Origin: CAJOLV01 sp045631885 | GTDB lineage: Bacteria > Bacillota_I > Bacilli_A > RFN20 > CAG-826 | Reading direction: 5' to 3' | NCBI GenBank assembly: GCA_045631885.1 | Contig: JAZQVN010000001.1 | Location: 1 to 56,131 of the forward strand | DNA length: 56,131 nucleotides | In this document: positions 18,398 to 26,459 of the stretch, in pieces | Layout of the letters: the number at the start of each line of letters is the position of its first letter | Numbering within the stretch: the stretch's first letter is position 1 | The notes under the pieces: model-generated | Told to the model about the DNA's origin: nothing | Databases searched by the model: none | The model's input: only the letters and a program-made list of their open reading frames with translations | Translations under genes and position numbers: made by a program

Positions 18398-18418
18398 CAT
18401 AAAGGGAGGAAATATTTT

Positions 18419-19078
18419 ATGGCAAACGAATTAGATGAATTAAATGATCCAGTAAGTGAAGGTCAGGACGTAAGAGTAATCAACAAACAACTTCCAGTTA
18501 AAGTTGGCGTTGGTAGCAAAATTTTCGAAGTTATGATGTGGGTCCTTGGTATTGTTCCAGGTGCCATTTTGCTCGGATGCAAGATTCGTGCAGAAAGAGT
18601 TTTAAATCAATTACAACAAAAACTCCAACACGACGCTTCTCAAATCGACAACTATCTTGAACAAAGAGTGATCATCTTAGAAAACCTCGCTGCATTAATT
18701 AATAAAGAAATGGAATTTGAAAAATCCACATTAGAAGCCGTTATCGCTTATCGTGGAGGTATCAGCCCAGATCAAATGAACGATGCCGCTCAAAAGATTG
18801 AAAACTGCAACACCAAGATTCAAGCTGTCTTCGAACAATATCCACAACTTCAATCTATCTCTGGCGTTGAAAAAGCCATGAGAGATAATGATTATCTCCA
18901 AAGAGAAATCACCGCTGCCAGAGAAGTCTATAACGATACAGTGAGACAATGGAACCAAATCATCTATGTGTGGCCAAGCTATAAGATGGTCGCCGCGAAG
19001 AAAGGTTATACAACCAGAATTCCATTCACCACCACTAACGAAATTAGACAAAGAGCTAGAGAAGTTATCTTCAAATAG
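18419..19078 (+). CDS. LemA-family protein
   Basis: 219 aa. A single hydrophobic segment (about 38-55) is followed by the helical LemA domain: IDNYLEQRVIILENLAALI, then the family signature around REVYNDTVRQWNQII and WPSYKMVAAKKGY. LemA proteins are membrane-anchored helical bundles with no known enzymatic role, often near membrane or stress proteins. GGGAGGAAA precedes the ATG. A strong terminator follows. Confidence 0.85.
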   Translation: MANELDELNDPVSEGQDVRVINKQLPVKVGVGSKIFEVMMWVLGIVPGAILLGCKIRAERVLNQLQQKLQHDASQIDNYLEQRVIILENLAALINKEMEFEKSTLEAVIAYRGGISPDQMNDAAQKIENCNTKIQAVFEQYPQLQSISGVEKAMRDNDYLQREITAAREVYNDTVRQWNQIIYVWPSYKMVAAKKGYTTRIPFTTTNEIRQRAREVIFK

Positions 19079-19099
19079 TATTGGATTAATCAATAATTC

Positions 19100-19127
19100 C
19101 CCATCATTTGATGGGGATTTTCTTTTA
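19100..19127 (+). terminator. Terminator of the LemA operon
   Basis: CCCCATC (19100-19106) pairs with GATGGGG (19111-19117), followed by ATTTTCTTTT. Confidence 0.8.
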
Positions 19128-19199
19128 TGAGACATTTTTATAATCTTAAATGATTTAATCAAATTAATTTGATATCATTTATTCAATAGAGGTAATTTT

Positions 19200-20543
19200 A
19201 TGAAAAGTGAAGAATTAAATCTCAAATGGTTAGAAAAAGACCGTGAAAAATATTTAGCGGATAATAAAAACGCGATTATCCGTCACGCATTAAGCAACAC
19301 ATCATTTGATGAAGTCTTTAAAAGTTTAGACAATGAAGAGGACAATCAATTTGTTTTCTCAATTGATGTTCCAACTTTACCAGTCACCAATCAAAAAAGA
19401 TCTGGAAGATGTTGGATTTTCTCAGCGAGCAATATCTTAAGAGAAATCATCGCGAAGAAATGCAACATCAAAGGACAATTTGAAATCTCTCAAAACTTCA
19501 TCGCTTATTATGACAAGATTGAAAAATTCAATTATTTTGCCCAAAGCTTAATTCAACTTGTTGAAGGCGGCGCGAAACATGACGATAGAAAGGTCGCTTT
19601 CTTATTAAGTGGTGTCGGCGATGGCGGACAATGGCAAATGTATGTCAACCTCGTTAAGAAATACGGTATCGTTCCAAAGAGTGCGATGGTTGAAACCGCT
19701 CAATCAAGCGAAACCTTTGGTTCATCTAGATTATGTAACGCTGCATTAAGAGAATTTGCTGCGAAAATCTTCAAATCTTGGGAAGCAAACAAAGACCATG
19801 ACAAATTAATGAAATTAAAAGAAGAATTTGTCGATAAGATTTATGTCGTCTTGACTTCTTCATTTGGCGTTCCACCACAATCATTTGATTTTGAATATGT
19901 CGATAAAGATGACAAATACCATATCGAAGCAGGATTAACACCATTAGAATTCTTCAATAAATATATCGGAGATGAAATCGATGACTTTGTTTCCGTCATT
20001 CACGCTCCAACAAAAGATAAGAAATATAACAAGACATACACTATCGAATATGTGAACAATGTGTTCGGTGGTAAACCAGTTACGCACTTAAATATTTCCT
20101 TTGATAGAATGGAAAAAGCCATCATTTCCCAGTTAAAAGATGGAGAAATCGTTTGGTTTGGTTCTGATGTCAGCCACTTTGGAAAACGTGATATTGGCAT
20201 TTGGGATACACAGAGTTTTGATTATCAAACCCCATTTGGATTAAATAAAGTTTTTGATAAAGCTGATATGTTAGATTTCTATCAAGCAGCGATGAATCAC
20301 GCGATGTGCATCGTTGGTGTTGACCTCAAAAAAGGCAAACCAATTAGATGGAAAATTGAAAACTCCTGGGGAAGTGAATCCGGACAAGGCGGTTTATATC
20401 TTATGAGTGAAGCCTTCTTCCGTAGTTTCACATTCCAAGCCGCGGTGAGAAAGAAATATCTCGTTAAAGAAGAATTAGAAGCTTTGGAAAAAGAACCAAA
20501 ACTTCTCCCGCCATGGGATCCATTCGGTACTTTAGCAGATTAA
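19200..20543 (+). CDS. pepC: C1-family aminopeptidase C (bleomycin hydrolase)
   Basis: 447 aa, the usual size for PepC. It is a papain-fold cysteine aminopeptidase that forms a hexamer and trims peptides in the cytoplasm. The catalytic residues are visible: Cys71 in RSGRCWIFSASN, His367 in NHAMCIVGVD and Asn388 in ENSWG. There is no signal peptide. Ribosome site AGAGGTAA. It is a single gene between two terminators. Confidence 0.95.
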   Translation: MKSEELNLKWLEKDREKYLADNKNAIIRHALSNTSFDEVFKSLDNEEDNQFVFSIDVPTLPVTNQKRSGRCWIFSASNILREIIAKKCNIKGQFEISQNFIAYYDKIEKFNYFAQSLIQLVEGGAKHDDRKVAFLLSGVGDGGQWQMYVNLVKKYGIVPKSAMVETAQSSETFGSSRLCNAALREFAAKIFKSWEANKDHDKLMKLKEEFVDKIYVVLTSSFGVPPQSFDFEYVDKDDKYHIEAGLTPLEFFNKYIGDEIDDFVSVIHAPTKDKKYNKTYTIEYVNNVFGGKPVTHLNISFDRMEKAIISQLKDGEIVWFGSDVSHFGKRDIGIWDTQSFDYQTPFGLNKVFDKADMLDFYQAAMNHAMCIVGVDLKKGKPIRWKIENSWGSESGQGGLYLMSEAFFRSFTFQAAVRKKYLVKEELEALEKEPKLLPPWDPFGTLAD

Positions 20544-20550
20544 TAAATTA

Positions 20551-20577
20551 GGATGGGAAACCATCCTTTTTCTTTTT
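20551..20577 (+). terminator. Terminator of pepC
   Basis: GGATGG, loop GAAA and CCATCC (20551-20566), followed by TTTTTCTTTTT. Confidence 0.8.
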
Positions 20578-20605
20578 AAAAGAAAAGACCGAATTACCGG
20601 TCTTT
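20575..20605 (-). terminator. Terminator of the mgtC-like gene
   Basis: On the minus strand AAAGACCG pairs with CGGTCTTT (20605-20584) around a six-base loop, followed by TCTTTT. It lies back to back with the pepC terminator. Confidence 0.75.
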
Positions 20606-20620
20606 CTTATTTTATAATGT

Positions 20621-21364
20621 CTATCTATGATCGGTGATTGTGTGAATATCGACCGCATCAGTATTTTGTGATAACCTTGTGATGAATTCAGGTGAATGAC
20701 CTTTATCAGTATTAAATAAAACTTGGAGAGTGAACTGAATCATCGTTTTATTATTAAAGTTCACTAAGTCAGTAGATAATGTCGTGACTGTATAATTGAA
20801 TTCTTCGGAGATAGATAAGATTTTTGCTAAAACTGGTTTATCAGTAGGAGCGGTGACCACTAAAATCATTTTCTTTCTTGTAAGTCTAGCTTCAACCTTT
20901 TTGAAAATAGTTAACACAACAAGGATGACTAATGTTGTTAATATCGCGATGAAGAAGTTGAATGAACCACAAGCGATACCAATCGCCATAACAATCCAAA
21001 TAGTTCCAGCGGTTGTTAAACCTTTAATGCCATCATTTCGGTGAATAATCGCCCCAGCGCCTAAGAAACCAACACCGGTAATAATTTGTGCGGCTAAACG
21101 AGCAACGTCTCTCTTTTCGCCAAACATCGCTGGAAAACCATAAATTGAGATAATCATAATGACACAGGAACCGACACCGACTAATAAGTGAGTTCTTAAA
21201 CCTGCGCTACGACCTCTCCATTCTCTTTCAATACCAATAGAGCCACATAAAACAACAGACAAAACTAAGGCAATTAAGACTAGAAGTAAATTCCCGACTG
21301 GCCAGCCTTCAATTTGCCAATTGTTAAGTAGTTCAGCAAATTTTTGATCTATAGTAGTAACCAT
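20621..21364 (-). CDS. MgtC/SapB-family membrane protein
   Basis: 247 aa. About five membrane helices with the MgtC core GIEREWRGRSAGLRTHLLVG (43-62), then GVGFLGAGAI, then a C-terminal soluble ACT-like domain (about 170-247). Members are linked to growth in low magnesium and to control of membrane potential; the mechanism is not settled. GAAGGAGA lies before the ATG. The 5' region carries an A+T-rich hairpin (AAAATGG with CCATTTT, 21392-21419) but not a magnesium riboswitch I can recognise. Confidence 0.88.
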   Translation of the reverse strand: MVTTIDQKFAELLNNWQIEGWPVGNLLLVLIALVLSVVLCGSIGIEREWRGRSAGLRTHLLVGVGSCVIMIISIYGFPAMFGEKRDVARLAAQIITGVGFLGAGAIIHRNDGIKGLTTAGTIWIVMAIGIACGSFNFFIAILTTLVILVVLTIFKKVEARLTRKKMILVVTAPTDKPVLAKILSISEEFNYTVTTLSTDLVNFNNKTMIQFTLQVLFNTDKGHSPEFITRLSQNTDAVDIHTITDHR

Positions 21365-21450
21365 AAAAATCTCCTTCGCACTAAAGAAAAGTAAAATGGA
21401 TTAATTAATTTAACCATTTTTCCTTGTGCTTAACTAAAATAATACCACGA

Positions 21451-21480
21451 AAAAAAGAAAAAAACATCCATAAAGGATGC
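21451..21480 (-). terminator. Terminator beyond the tRNA ghost
   Basis: On the minus strand CATCC, loop TTTAT and GGATG (21479-21465) are followed by TTTTTTT. The stem has only five pairs. It lies between the decayed tRNA copy and the leader of the mgtC-like gene, so it would stop read-through from the tRNA pair. Confidence 0.6.
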
Positions 21481-21510
21481 GAACAAAATTCTTCTTTAGC
21501 ATGTAAGCAT

Positions 21511-21589
21511 TAATCGATCGGTCGTGGGTGAGGTAGACGACATCGGCATTGGGAAGAGCTTAACCATTCACGGGAATCCCTCGGCACCA
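21511..21589 (+). pseudogene. Decayed inverted copy of the tRNA-Asn/tRNA-Glu pair
   Basis: This GC-rich stretch aligns with the neighbouring tRNA pair but on the opposite strand and in the same gene order. CGATCGGTCGTGGGT matches the 3' half of tRNA-Asn exactly, then GGTAG-CG-CA matches its end. CGGC-ATTGG, GAAG-GCTTAAC, CATTCACGGG, AATCCC and CACCA match tRNA-Glu in order. Missing are the 5' half of tRNA-Asn, most of its T arm, and the whole anticodon arm and T loop of tRNA-Glu. It cannot be a working tRNA. Confidence 0.75.
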
Positions 21590-21592
21590 AAA

Positions 21593-21613
21593 AACCCTCT
21601 TTACAAGAGGGTT
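21593..21613 (-). terminator. Terminator of the tRNA pair, centre of a large imperfect palindrome
   Basis: AACCCTCTT and AAGAGGGTT form nine pairs around a three-base loop. On the minus strand TTTTTT follows, so it ends the tRNA-Asn/tRNA-Glu transcript. It is also the axis about which the decayed copy and the real tRNA genes are mirrored. Confidence 0.85.
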
Positions 21614-21623
21614 ATCATCAGTT

Positions 21624-21700
21624 TGGTGACGAATACGGGATTCGAACCCGTGAATGCATGCGTGAAAGGCATGTGAGTTAAGCCACTTCTCCAATTCGCC
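21624..21700 (-). tRNA. trnE: tRNA-Glu (UUC)
   Basis: 77 nt with encoded CCA. Acceptor GGCGAAT pairs with ATTCGTC (one G-U), anticodon stem CATGC/GCATG holds loop CTTTCAC giving UUC, and the T arm is CACGGGTTCGAATCCCGT. It follows tRNA-Asn with a single base between them. Confidence 0.95.
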
Positions 21701-21701
21701 G

Positions 21702-21777
21702 TGGCGCCTACCGAGGGACTCGAACCCACGACCGATCGGTTAACAGCCGATAGCTCTACCGACTGAGCTAGGTAGGC
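21702..21777 (-). tRNA. trnN: tRNA-Asn (GUU)
   Basis: 76 nt with encoded CCA. Acceptor GCCTACC pairs with GGTAGGC, anticodon loop CTGTTAA gives GUU, and the T arm is GTGGGTTCGAGTCCCTC. It is first in the pair with tRNA-Glu and follows the acyl carrier protein gene by about 60 bases. Confidence 0.95.
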
Positions 21778-21838
21778 ATGCGTCAGTTTCAAAACGCACG
21801 TAAAATATTACCATAGGCTGTTAACCAAGACAAGAAAA

Positions 21839-22063
21839 TTATTTTCTTTTTTTCTCAATTAACTCGGCAACATCTTTGATTGTTTTTAAATCTGCGATTT
21901 CAACACTAGTGAAAGAGACAGAATAGATGTCTTCTAATTCCAAGGTTAGTTCTACTAAATCTAATGAATCCAAGCCTAATTCATTGAGTGCAGTATCCTC
22001 TTTCAATTTGCTCGGATCAATTCTTTTGGACAATACTTCTTTTACTCTTTCAATCGTTTTCAT
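21839..22063 (-). CDS. acpP: Acyl carrier protein
   Basis: 74 aa from the ATG at 22063, the usual ACP length. The phosphopantetheine serine lies in GLDSLDLVEL, and the protein is acidic. It carries acyl chains in fatty acid or phospholipid synthesis. The frame is open up to 22222, but those 53 codons run through a terminator and have no ACP homology, so the internal start is right. ATTATA at 22085-22080 reads as a TATAAT -10 on the minus strand, giving it its own promoter after that terminator. Confidence 0.93.
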   Translation of the reverse strand: MKTIERVKEVLSKRIDPSKLKEDTALNELGLDSLDLVELTLELEDIYSVSFTSVEIADLKTIKDVAELIEKKRK

Positions 22064-22097
22064 AAAATCGTGTTCTAATATTATACTCTTTAAGTAA

Positions 22098-22138
22098 TTA
22101 AAGCAATAAGAAAAGCGACCCAAAGTTTGAGGGTCGCT
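22098..22138 (-). terminator. Terminator of the Tad-like operon
   Basis: On the minus strand AGCGACCC pairs with GGGTCGCT (22138-22114), followed by TTTCTTATT. It lies eight bases after the stop of the 53-aa pilin-like gene. Confidence 0.8.
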
Positions 22139-22145
22139 AATCTGA

Positions 22146-22307
22146 TTATTCTCCGTCATCTGATGTAGTTGTTCCGATTGTTTCTGTAACAGCGCTATTG
22201 ATTTTATCTTTATAAACATCAAATGCCGACTTCATTGCTACAGAAATAATGCCAAATAGAACGATTACTAATACAACACCGAGAATTTGTCCTTTAATTT
22301 CCGACAT
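22146..22307 (-). CDS. 53-aa pilin-like protein of the Tad-like operon
   Basis: A short gene read from the sequence itself: ATG at 22307 behind a strong AAGGAGGAAG, TAA at 22146. The product starts MSEIKGQILGVVLVIVLFG, so a short polar head (with Gly6-Gln7) precedes one hydrophobic helix of about 18 residues, and the tail is polar and ends TTTSDDGE. Size, layout and place at the end of a Tad-type operon fit a Flp-like major pilin, but the classic Glu5 of the mature pilin is not evident. It could also be a small assembly component. Confidence 0.7.
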   Translation of the reverse strand: MSEIKGQILGVVLVIVLFGIISVAMKSAFDVYKDKINSAVTETIGTTTSDDGE

Positions 22308-22322
22308 AAACTTCCTCCTTCC

Positions 22323-22664
22323 CTAATTTAAATAGCCGATGACAGCGTTTCTTTTAACGGAAATCGTCATCGCCTCGTTTTTGATAATGATGGGTTTATA
22401 GTCCTTAGATATGATATATGTCACTGTGTCACCAAATAAGGGTGAGCAATTATCGATGCATCGGAAGTTAACTCCATAAGTCACTTCGATGTAATTTTTC
22501 ACTTCTTCATTGACCGTTCCGTATTTGGATATCTTATAAGATATCGCAACACTTTTCGCATCCAAATCACTGTAAATAGTTTGAATCGCGATTAAGTCAA
22601 GTCCAAAAGCGAAGAATAAAGTCACAAATATCATTGATAAAAGTAGTCCTAATTTAGATGACAT
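22323..22664 (-). CDS. Single-helix pseudopilin-like protein, Tad-like operon
   Basis: 113 aa. An N-terminal hydrophobic helix (about 6-28) is followed by a small outside domain with two cysteines in FRCIDNCSPLFG (possible disulfide). The layout is that of TadE-type pseudopilins, although sequence similarity is too weak to name it. The start overlaps the end of tadC by 11 nt, and the 53-aa gene follows after 15 nt. Confidence 0.75.
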   Translation of the reverse strand: MSSKLGLLLSMIFVTLFFAFGLDLIAIQTIYSDLDAKSVAISYKISKYGTVNEEVKNYIEVTYGVNFRCIDNCSPLFGDTVTYIISKDYKPIIIKNEAMTISVKRNAVIGYLN

Positions 22665-23325
22665 TCATCATATCCCCCACCAAAGACAACATACTAAACG
22701 TCAAAGATAAGGTCACAATTCCCGCTCCAACTACCGGGAAAAAGCTGACCAAATCAAATGAACGTAGTTTTCTTTCTTTTTTCTCTTCGTTTAACGTCTG
22801 ATTCATTTGTTCAAACAAAATAACAAATTGATTTAATTGTTCGCTTGTTTCTCCTTGCTCCACCATTTGATAGATGGATACTAAGAGATTTCTAGCGACT
22901 GGCATATTGAATTTTTCCGCAAAATCCATAAATGGTTTAATTGATTTATCATCATCAATCTGTTTTAAGAAAGACTCCAATTTGTCCTTCATCCAATCAG
23001 ATGAATACTCAATTAACTTGTTAAAAGATTGATAGACATTATTTCCATTAGCGATGAAGATTCTGAAACAAGAAATGATATAAATGAATTCTTCAGAATG
23101 GTCTTTATCCATCGCTTTCTTCTTCACGGAATAAGAAGTGAGAAGGAAATAATCAATCAATCCTAATGCGATAACAGAAACAATAATCGCGATAAGTGAT
23201 CTTAAAAAGTAATAAGTAGCCGCTCCAAGGAGAAGCAAGAGAATATTAAAGATTATTATCTTTGTCGTTTCTTTTTTATAATCTAGACCAACATATTCAA
23301 TTTTCTGTTTTAAACCATTAGGCAT
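22654..23325 (-). CDS. tadC: TadC-like inner membrane platform protein (T2SSF)
   Basis: 223 aa. Two membrane helices near the start (about 25-60) and one near the end frame a cytoplasmic T2SSF-type helical domain with SCFRIFIANGNNVYQSFNKL and MVEQGETSEQLNQF. In Tad systems TadB and TadC form the platform moved by the TadA ATPase. The start overlaps the tadB stop by eight bases behind GGGGGA. Confidence 0.82.
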   Translation of the reverse strand: MPNGLKQKIEYVGLDYKKETTKIIIFNILLLLLGAATYYFLRSLIAIIVSVIALGLIDYFLLTSYSVKKKAMDKDHSEEFIYIISCFRIFIANGNNVYQSFNKLIEYSSDWMKDKLESFLKQIDDDKSIKPFMDFAEKFNMPVARNLLVSIYQMVEQGETSEQLNQFVILFEQMNQTLNEEKKERKLRSFDLVSFFPVVGAGIVTLSLTFSMLSLVGDMMNVI

Positions 23326-24022
23326 ATTGAATCCCCCTTATTTCTAATTTGATGACTTTACGATAAAGTAGATAAACAGATAAGATGACCACAAGCATTA
23401 AGACCACCACAGAAGCGGTGAATACCGGTTGGTTAGCTAATCCTTCGTAGAAATCGGTTAAAGCAATTCTAAGAGCAATTACGATAACTAAAGAAAATAG
23501 CCAAAGGATTCCTAATTCTGTCGCTTTTCTTTTGTTAATTGATTGGCAATATGTTGTGTATTCTTCGATTTGTCTTATTTCATTTGTGATATGACTAGAC
23601 ATTTCTAAGATATTCCCCCCTTCTTCCACCCACATTAAGACGATATCTGTAAATAATTTGAAAATGTGGAAAGGGAAATACTTATTCATATAAAGGAGTT
23701 TCTCTTGCGGATTTAAATCATCAACGCTTTCTAAAAATTGTTTTAAATCATCGGAGATGGAATTATTTGTCGCTTCGAATCCGGCATTCAGAGATTCTTT
23801 AATGCTCAAAGAAATCAAAAAGTTGTTAATAAACAAATAACAGTGATGTATTTTCGTGACGAGGCTTAAATGTTTTTGAATACCCTTGAGAAAGATACAA
23901 AAATAGATAATGAGAGAAAATAACATCACCCCACCTCCGATGAAGTAATTGGAGGTCGCATAATAGGAGACAAAACCTAAAATAATCGAAACAACAAATC
24001 CTAGTGTGTTATAGATTTTCAT
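23318..24022 (-). CDS. tadB: TadB-like inner membrane platform protein (T2SSF)
   Basis: 234 aa from the ATG at 24022, behind GGAGGTG; the frame also opens at 24037. Helix pairs at each end flank a T2SSF domain with FLISLSIKESLNAGFEATNN and VLMWVEEGGNILEMSSHI. It should be the partner of TadC in the membrane. Overlaps with both neighbours show translational coupling. Confidence 0.82.
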   Translation of the reverse strand: MKIYNTLGFVVSIILGFVSYYATSNYFIGGGVMLFSLIIYFCIFLKGIQKHLSLVTKIHHCYLFINNFLISLSIKESLNAGFEATNNSISDDLKQFLESVDDLNPQEKLLYMNKYFPFHIFKLFTDIVLMWVEEGGNILEMSSHITNEIRQIEEYTTYCQSINKRKATELGILWLFSLVIVIALRIALTDFYEGLANQPVFTASVVVLMLVVILSVYLLYRKVIKLEIRGIQYA

Positions 24023-25073
24023 TTGCTGCACCTCCAAAAGTTTTTATAAACAATTCATTCTCGATATTTGCAAGGGGATAAATTTGGAGGCCTATATGAG
24101 AATAAATATGTTTATCGTTTTTATATTGATAAATCAAATTGAGTTTCCCTTCTTTATCCATCATGGCAATAGAATCAATTCTTCGATAAACCCGCCCATC
24201 CTTATCGATGAATCTTTTCAAGAAAACATAGACAGGGAAATTTGATTTAACATCATCATAAACATCGTGATAATCGCTTCTTTTGTCATTCATCATGACC
24301 ATACGCGTTAAACGATGTGGCATATTTTCAATATTTTGGGCGTGAATAGTTGTGATTACTGGGTGACCAGTCATCGCTGAGTTAAGGATTTCTAACATTT
24401 CTCCTCCTCTAGATTCCGCGATGATTAACCAGTCTGGGTTACTTCTTAATGCGTTTTTAACAAGAAGCTGAATGCTTGTTGATAAATTCTTTTCATCAGC
24501 TTGCCAAACATTAATATCAATCTTTTCTTTAAAATCGACTTGACTTAGTTCTAAAACATTGTCGATGACAATGACACGAGTATTAAGCGGCATTTTTCTT
24601 AGTAGATATTTTTGGAATTCTGTTTTTCCACTTCCAGTTATACCTCCGATTACAATCGACATTCCCGACATAAGCAAAGCGTTAAATAGTGTTAATAGTT
24701 CAGGGGTGAGGAAACCGCTTTTATCAGTTATTCTCGGTTTAGTTGAGGCAATACGAATGGAGAATGTGATAACTTGATTCTCACCGTATCTTCCAATGGA
24801 ATTATGAACAGCGTTGATACGATACTTCCCCGCGGTTACGTCAAGAATGGGGTTTTGATAAGAAAACTGCTTTTCAGTTAGATTAGCGATTTGACGAATA
24901 AAATCTTTCGCATCGCTATTGGAGATCTTGATGTTGCTCTCTTTTCTTCCTTGATAGTTATGAAGGTAATAAAGTGAATATCCGTTAAACGAGATGTCGG
25001 TGATGTCCTCATCTTTAATTAGTTCATAAAGGAATGAATTCTCAATAAATGTCACAATTTTGCTATCCTGCAT
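24009..25073 (-). CDS. tadA: TadA/CpaF-like secretion ATPase
   Basis: 354 aa from the ATG at 25073 (AAAGGAG upstream; the frame opens 24 bases earlier). It is a type II/IV secretion ATPase of the CpaF/TadA branch: Walker A GGITGSGKTE, Walker B region PDWLIIAESRGGEMLEIL, and the typical MTGHPVITTIHAQN His box. It powers assembly of a Tad-type pilus or secretion of its substrate. It is shorter than many TadA proteins, with little N-terminal extension. Confidence 0.9.
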   Translation of the reverse strand: MQDSKIVTFIENSFLYELIKDEDITDISFNGYSLYYLHNYQGRKESNIKISNSDAKDFIRQIANLTEKQFSYQNPILDVTAGKYRINAVHNSIGRYGENQVITFSIRIASTKPRITDKSGFLTPELLTLFNALLMSGMSIVIGGITGSGKTEFQKYLLRKMPLNTRVIVIDNVLELSQVDFKEKIDINVWQADEKNLSTSIQLLVKNALRSNPDWLIIAESRGGEMLEILNSAMTGHPVITTIHAQNIENMPHRLTRMVMMNDKRSDYHDVYDDVKSNFPVYVFLKRFIDKDGRVYRRIDSIAMMDKEGKLNLIYQYKNDKHIYSHIGLQIYPLANIENELFIKTFGGAANENL

Positions 25074-25464
25074 ATTTCGCTCCTTTATGAATTTCATAAT
25101 TAATTGTTCTAGTCACTTCTATCGTGAAGAAGAAACTCCCATTAATTGTCACTTTCACCGCATCACATTTATCCGTGACGCAGATTGAATGATCGACTTG
25201 GTTATAGAAATATAAATCCATCGAATAATCTTTAAGTGTCTTTTTTAAATTCTTATCATAGTATTCTTCTAGATTATTTCGTAATTCTTCTTTATCAAAA
25301 TATAGGTTATTTTCTTCAATATAATGAACTAAAGATATGGATGATTCAAATATTGATATCGGGGTATTGATGACAACTCGATTAATTGTCTGTAAACGGT
25401 AAGAAAGCGTGAATGACGAGAAGAGAAATACCGTTAGTATAAGGACGAAAAGCATCATGATCAT
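25063..25464 (-). CDS. TadE-like pseudopilin
   Basis: 133 aa from the ATG at 25464, which overlaps the upstream TGA stop as ATGA; the frame also opens with TTG at 25488. An N-terminal helix MIMMLFVLILTVFLFSSFTL with almost no head, then a polar outside domain with a cysteine pair (SICVTDKC). This matches TadE/TadF-type minor pilins in layout. GGAG lies ten bases ahead. Confidence 0.72.
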   Translation of the reverse strand: MIMMLFVLILTVFLFSSFTLSYRLQTINRVVINTPISIFESSISLVHYIEENNLYFDKEELRNNLEEYYDKNLKKTLKDYSMDLYFYNQVDHSICVTDKCDAVKVTINGSFFFTIEVTRTINYEIHKGAKYAG

Positions 25465-26459
25465 TGGCTGATTTCTCCATCGACACAATATTCGCTATTT
25501 TGACAGCTTCCTAACAAACCGTTTATCGCTAAATAAGATGAATCCCATCGAGCGGTGAGCCCACTATAACCCATACCAACTATCTCAAAAGTAAATGTCA
25601 GTCCTTCTAAATCTTTGTTGTGATTAACTGGGAAGAAGAAATGATTTGTTGCAATATATCCACTTCTTGGTGTCATGCTCATCATCAGCAATTTCGGCTC
25701 AACATACATGGTATTTGCAAAGTTTATGCTTAGTTTGTTACCGTTTTTACTTAACGTTAATGGAATTTTAGTCACATCATTGCTGTACGATAGACCAGGG
25801 AAATACTTGCTTCCTCCGTTAATGTATAAATTTGCTTCTTGATAAGAAAAGTCAGTCAGTGTGCATTTTCGAGAGAAGACATATTGATCAAGAGATAAAG
25901 AATAATAAGTATCTGTTAAAAAGTAATCAAGGAAACCACTAAAGTCGTAAGTTTCATCATACGTTATAGCAAACGTCCCAGTTCTTTTAGCAACAATTTT
26001 ACTTGAAACATACTTCCCACCACTTAGTGTTAATGGATTAACGGTTGTTTGAACTCTTGGATAAATTGTGAAGCTACAAACAGTTATTGTTTTGCCAGTA
26101 TCATTGTTCAATGATTTGAAGGTTACTTTCATTCCACCATCTCCTAAACATATGTTTGTAGGCGCGGTCGCGGTGAAAGTTTTCTTTCCTCCGTATTTTA
26201 AATAGCCAGTATTTTGTTGGATTGTTCTTCTGTTGTCTACCTTGTCATCACCAAACATGATTGTGATTGTGTAATTTCCACCACCAGTGGTTTTACCTAT
26301 CGCGCGATACTCAAATGTTGGACACGGGTTTTGATACTTTTCATATGGACCAAATTGATCGAAATAGATTTCTAATGAATCCGTGTCAACAATTCCGGGA
26401 TTTGGATTAGCCCCACCCGCTGCTGTCACGATAACTGCGGCTAATAATTTAAGTTTCAT
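25461..26459 (-). CDS. Secreted beta-rich protein of the Tad-like operon, unknown
   Basis: 332 aa. Residues 1-17 (MKLKLLAAVIVTAAGGA) look like a short signal peptide; the rest is rich in Gly, Ser, Thr and Tyr and probably beta-structured, with paired cysteines (NPCPTF near 43; C..YC near the end). I do not recognise a family. Being locked between two Tad genes by overlaps of 11 and about 4 nt, it may be an exported adhesin, pilus tip or secretin-replacing part. No cell-wall anchor is seen. Confidence 0.78.
   Translation of the reverse strand: MKLKLLAAVIVTAAGGANPNPGIVDTDSLEIYFDQFGPYEKYQNPCPTFEYRAIGKTTGGGNYTITIMFGDDKVDNRRTIQQNTGYLKYGGKKTFTATAPTNICLGDGGMKVTFKSLNNDTGKTITVCSFTIYPRVQTTVNPLTLSGGKYVSSKIVAKRTGTFAITYDETYDFSGFLDYFLTDTYYSLSLDQYVFSRKCTLTDFSYQEANLYINGGSKYFPGLSYSNDVTKIPLTLSKNGNKLSINFANTMYVEPKLLMMSMTPRSGYIATNHFFFPVNHNKDLEGLTFTFEIVGMGYSGLTARWDSSYLAINGLLGSCQNSEYCVDGEISQ

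Noticed and set aside
21365..21480. Magnesium (M-box) riboswitch before the mgtC-like gene
   Set aside because: None of the conserved M-box segments is visible, and the available leader is too short and A+T-rich. Only simple hairpins are seen.
21515..21590. 5S rRNA on the minus strand (GGUUAAGCUCUUC and GCCGAUG match the 5S consensus)
   Set aside because: The ends cannot form the 5S closing stem, about 24 bases are missing, and the region is explained better, in order and over its whole length, as an inverted decayed copy of the tRNA-Asn/tRNA-Glu pair.
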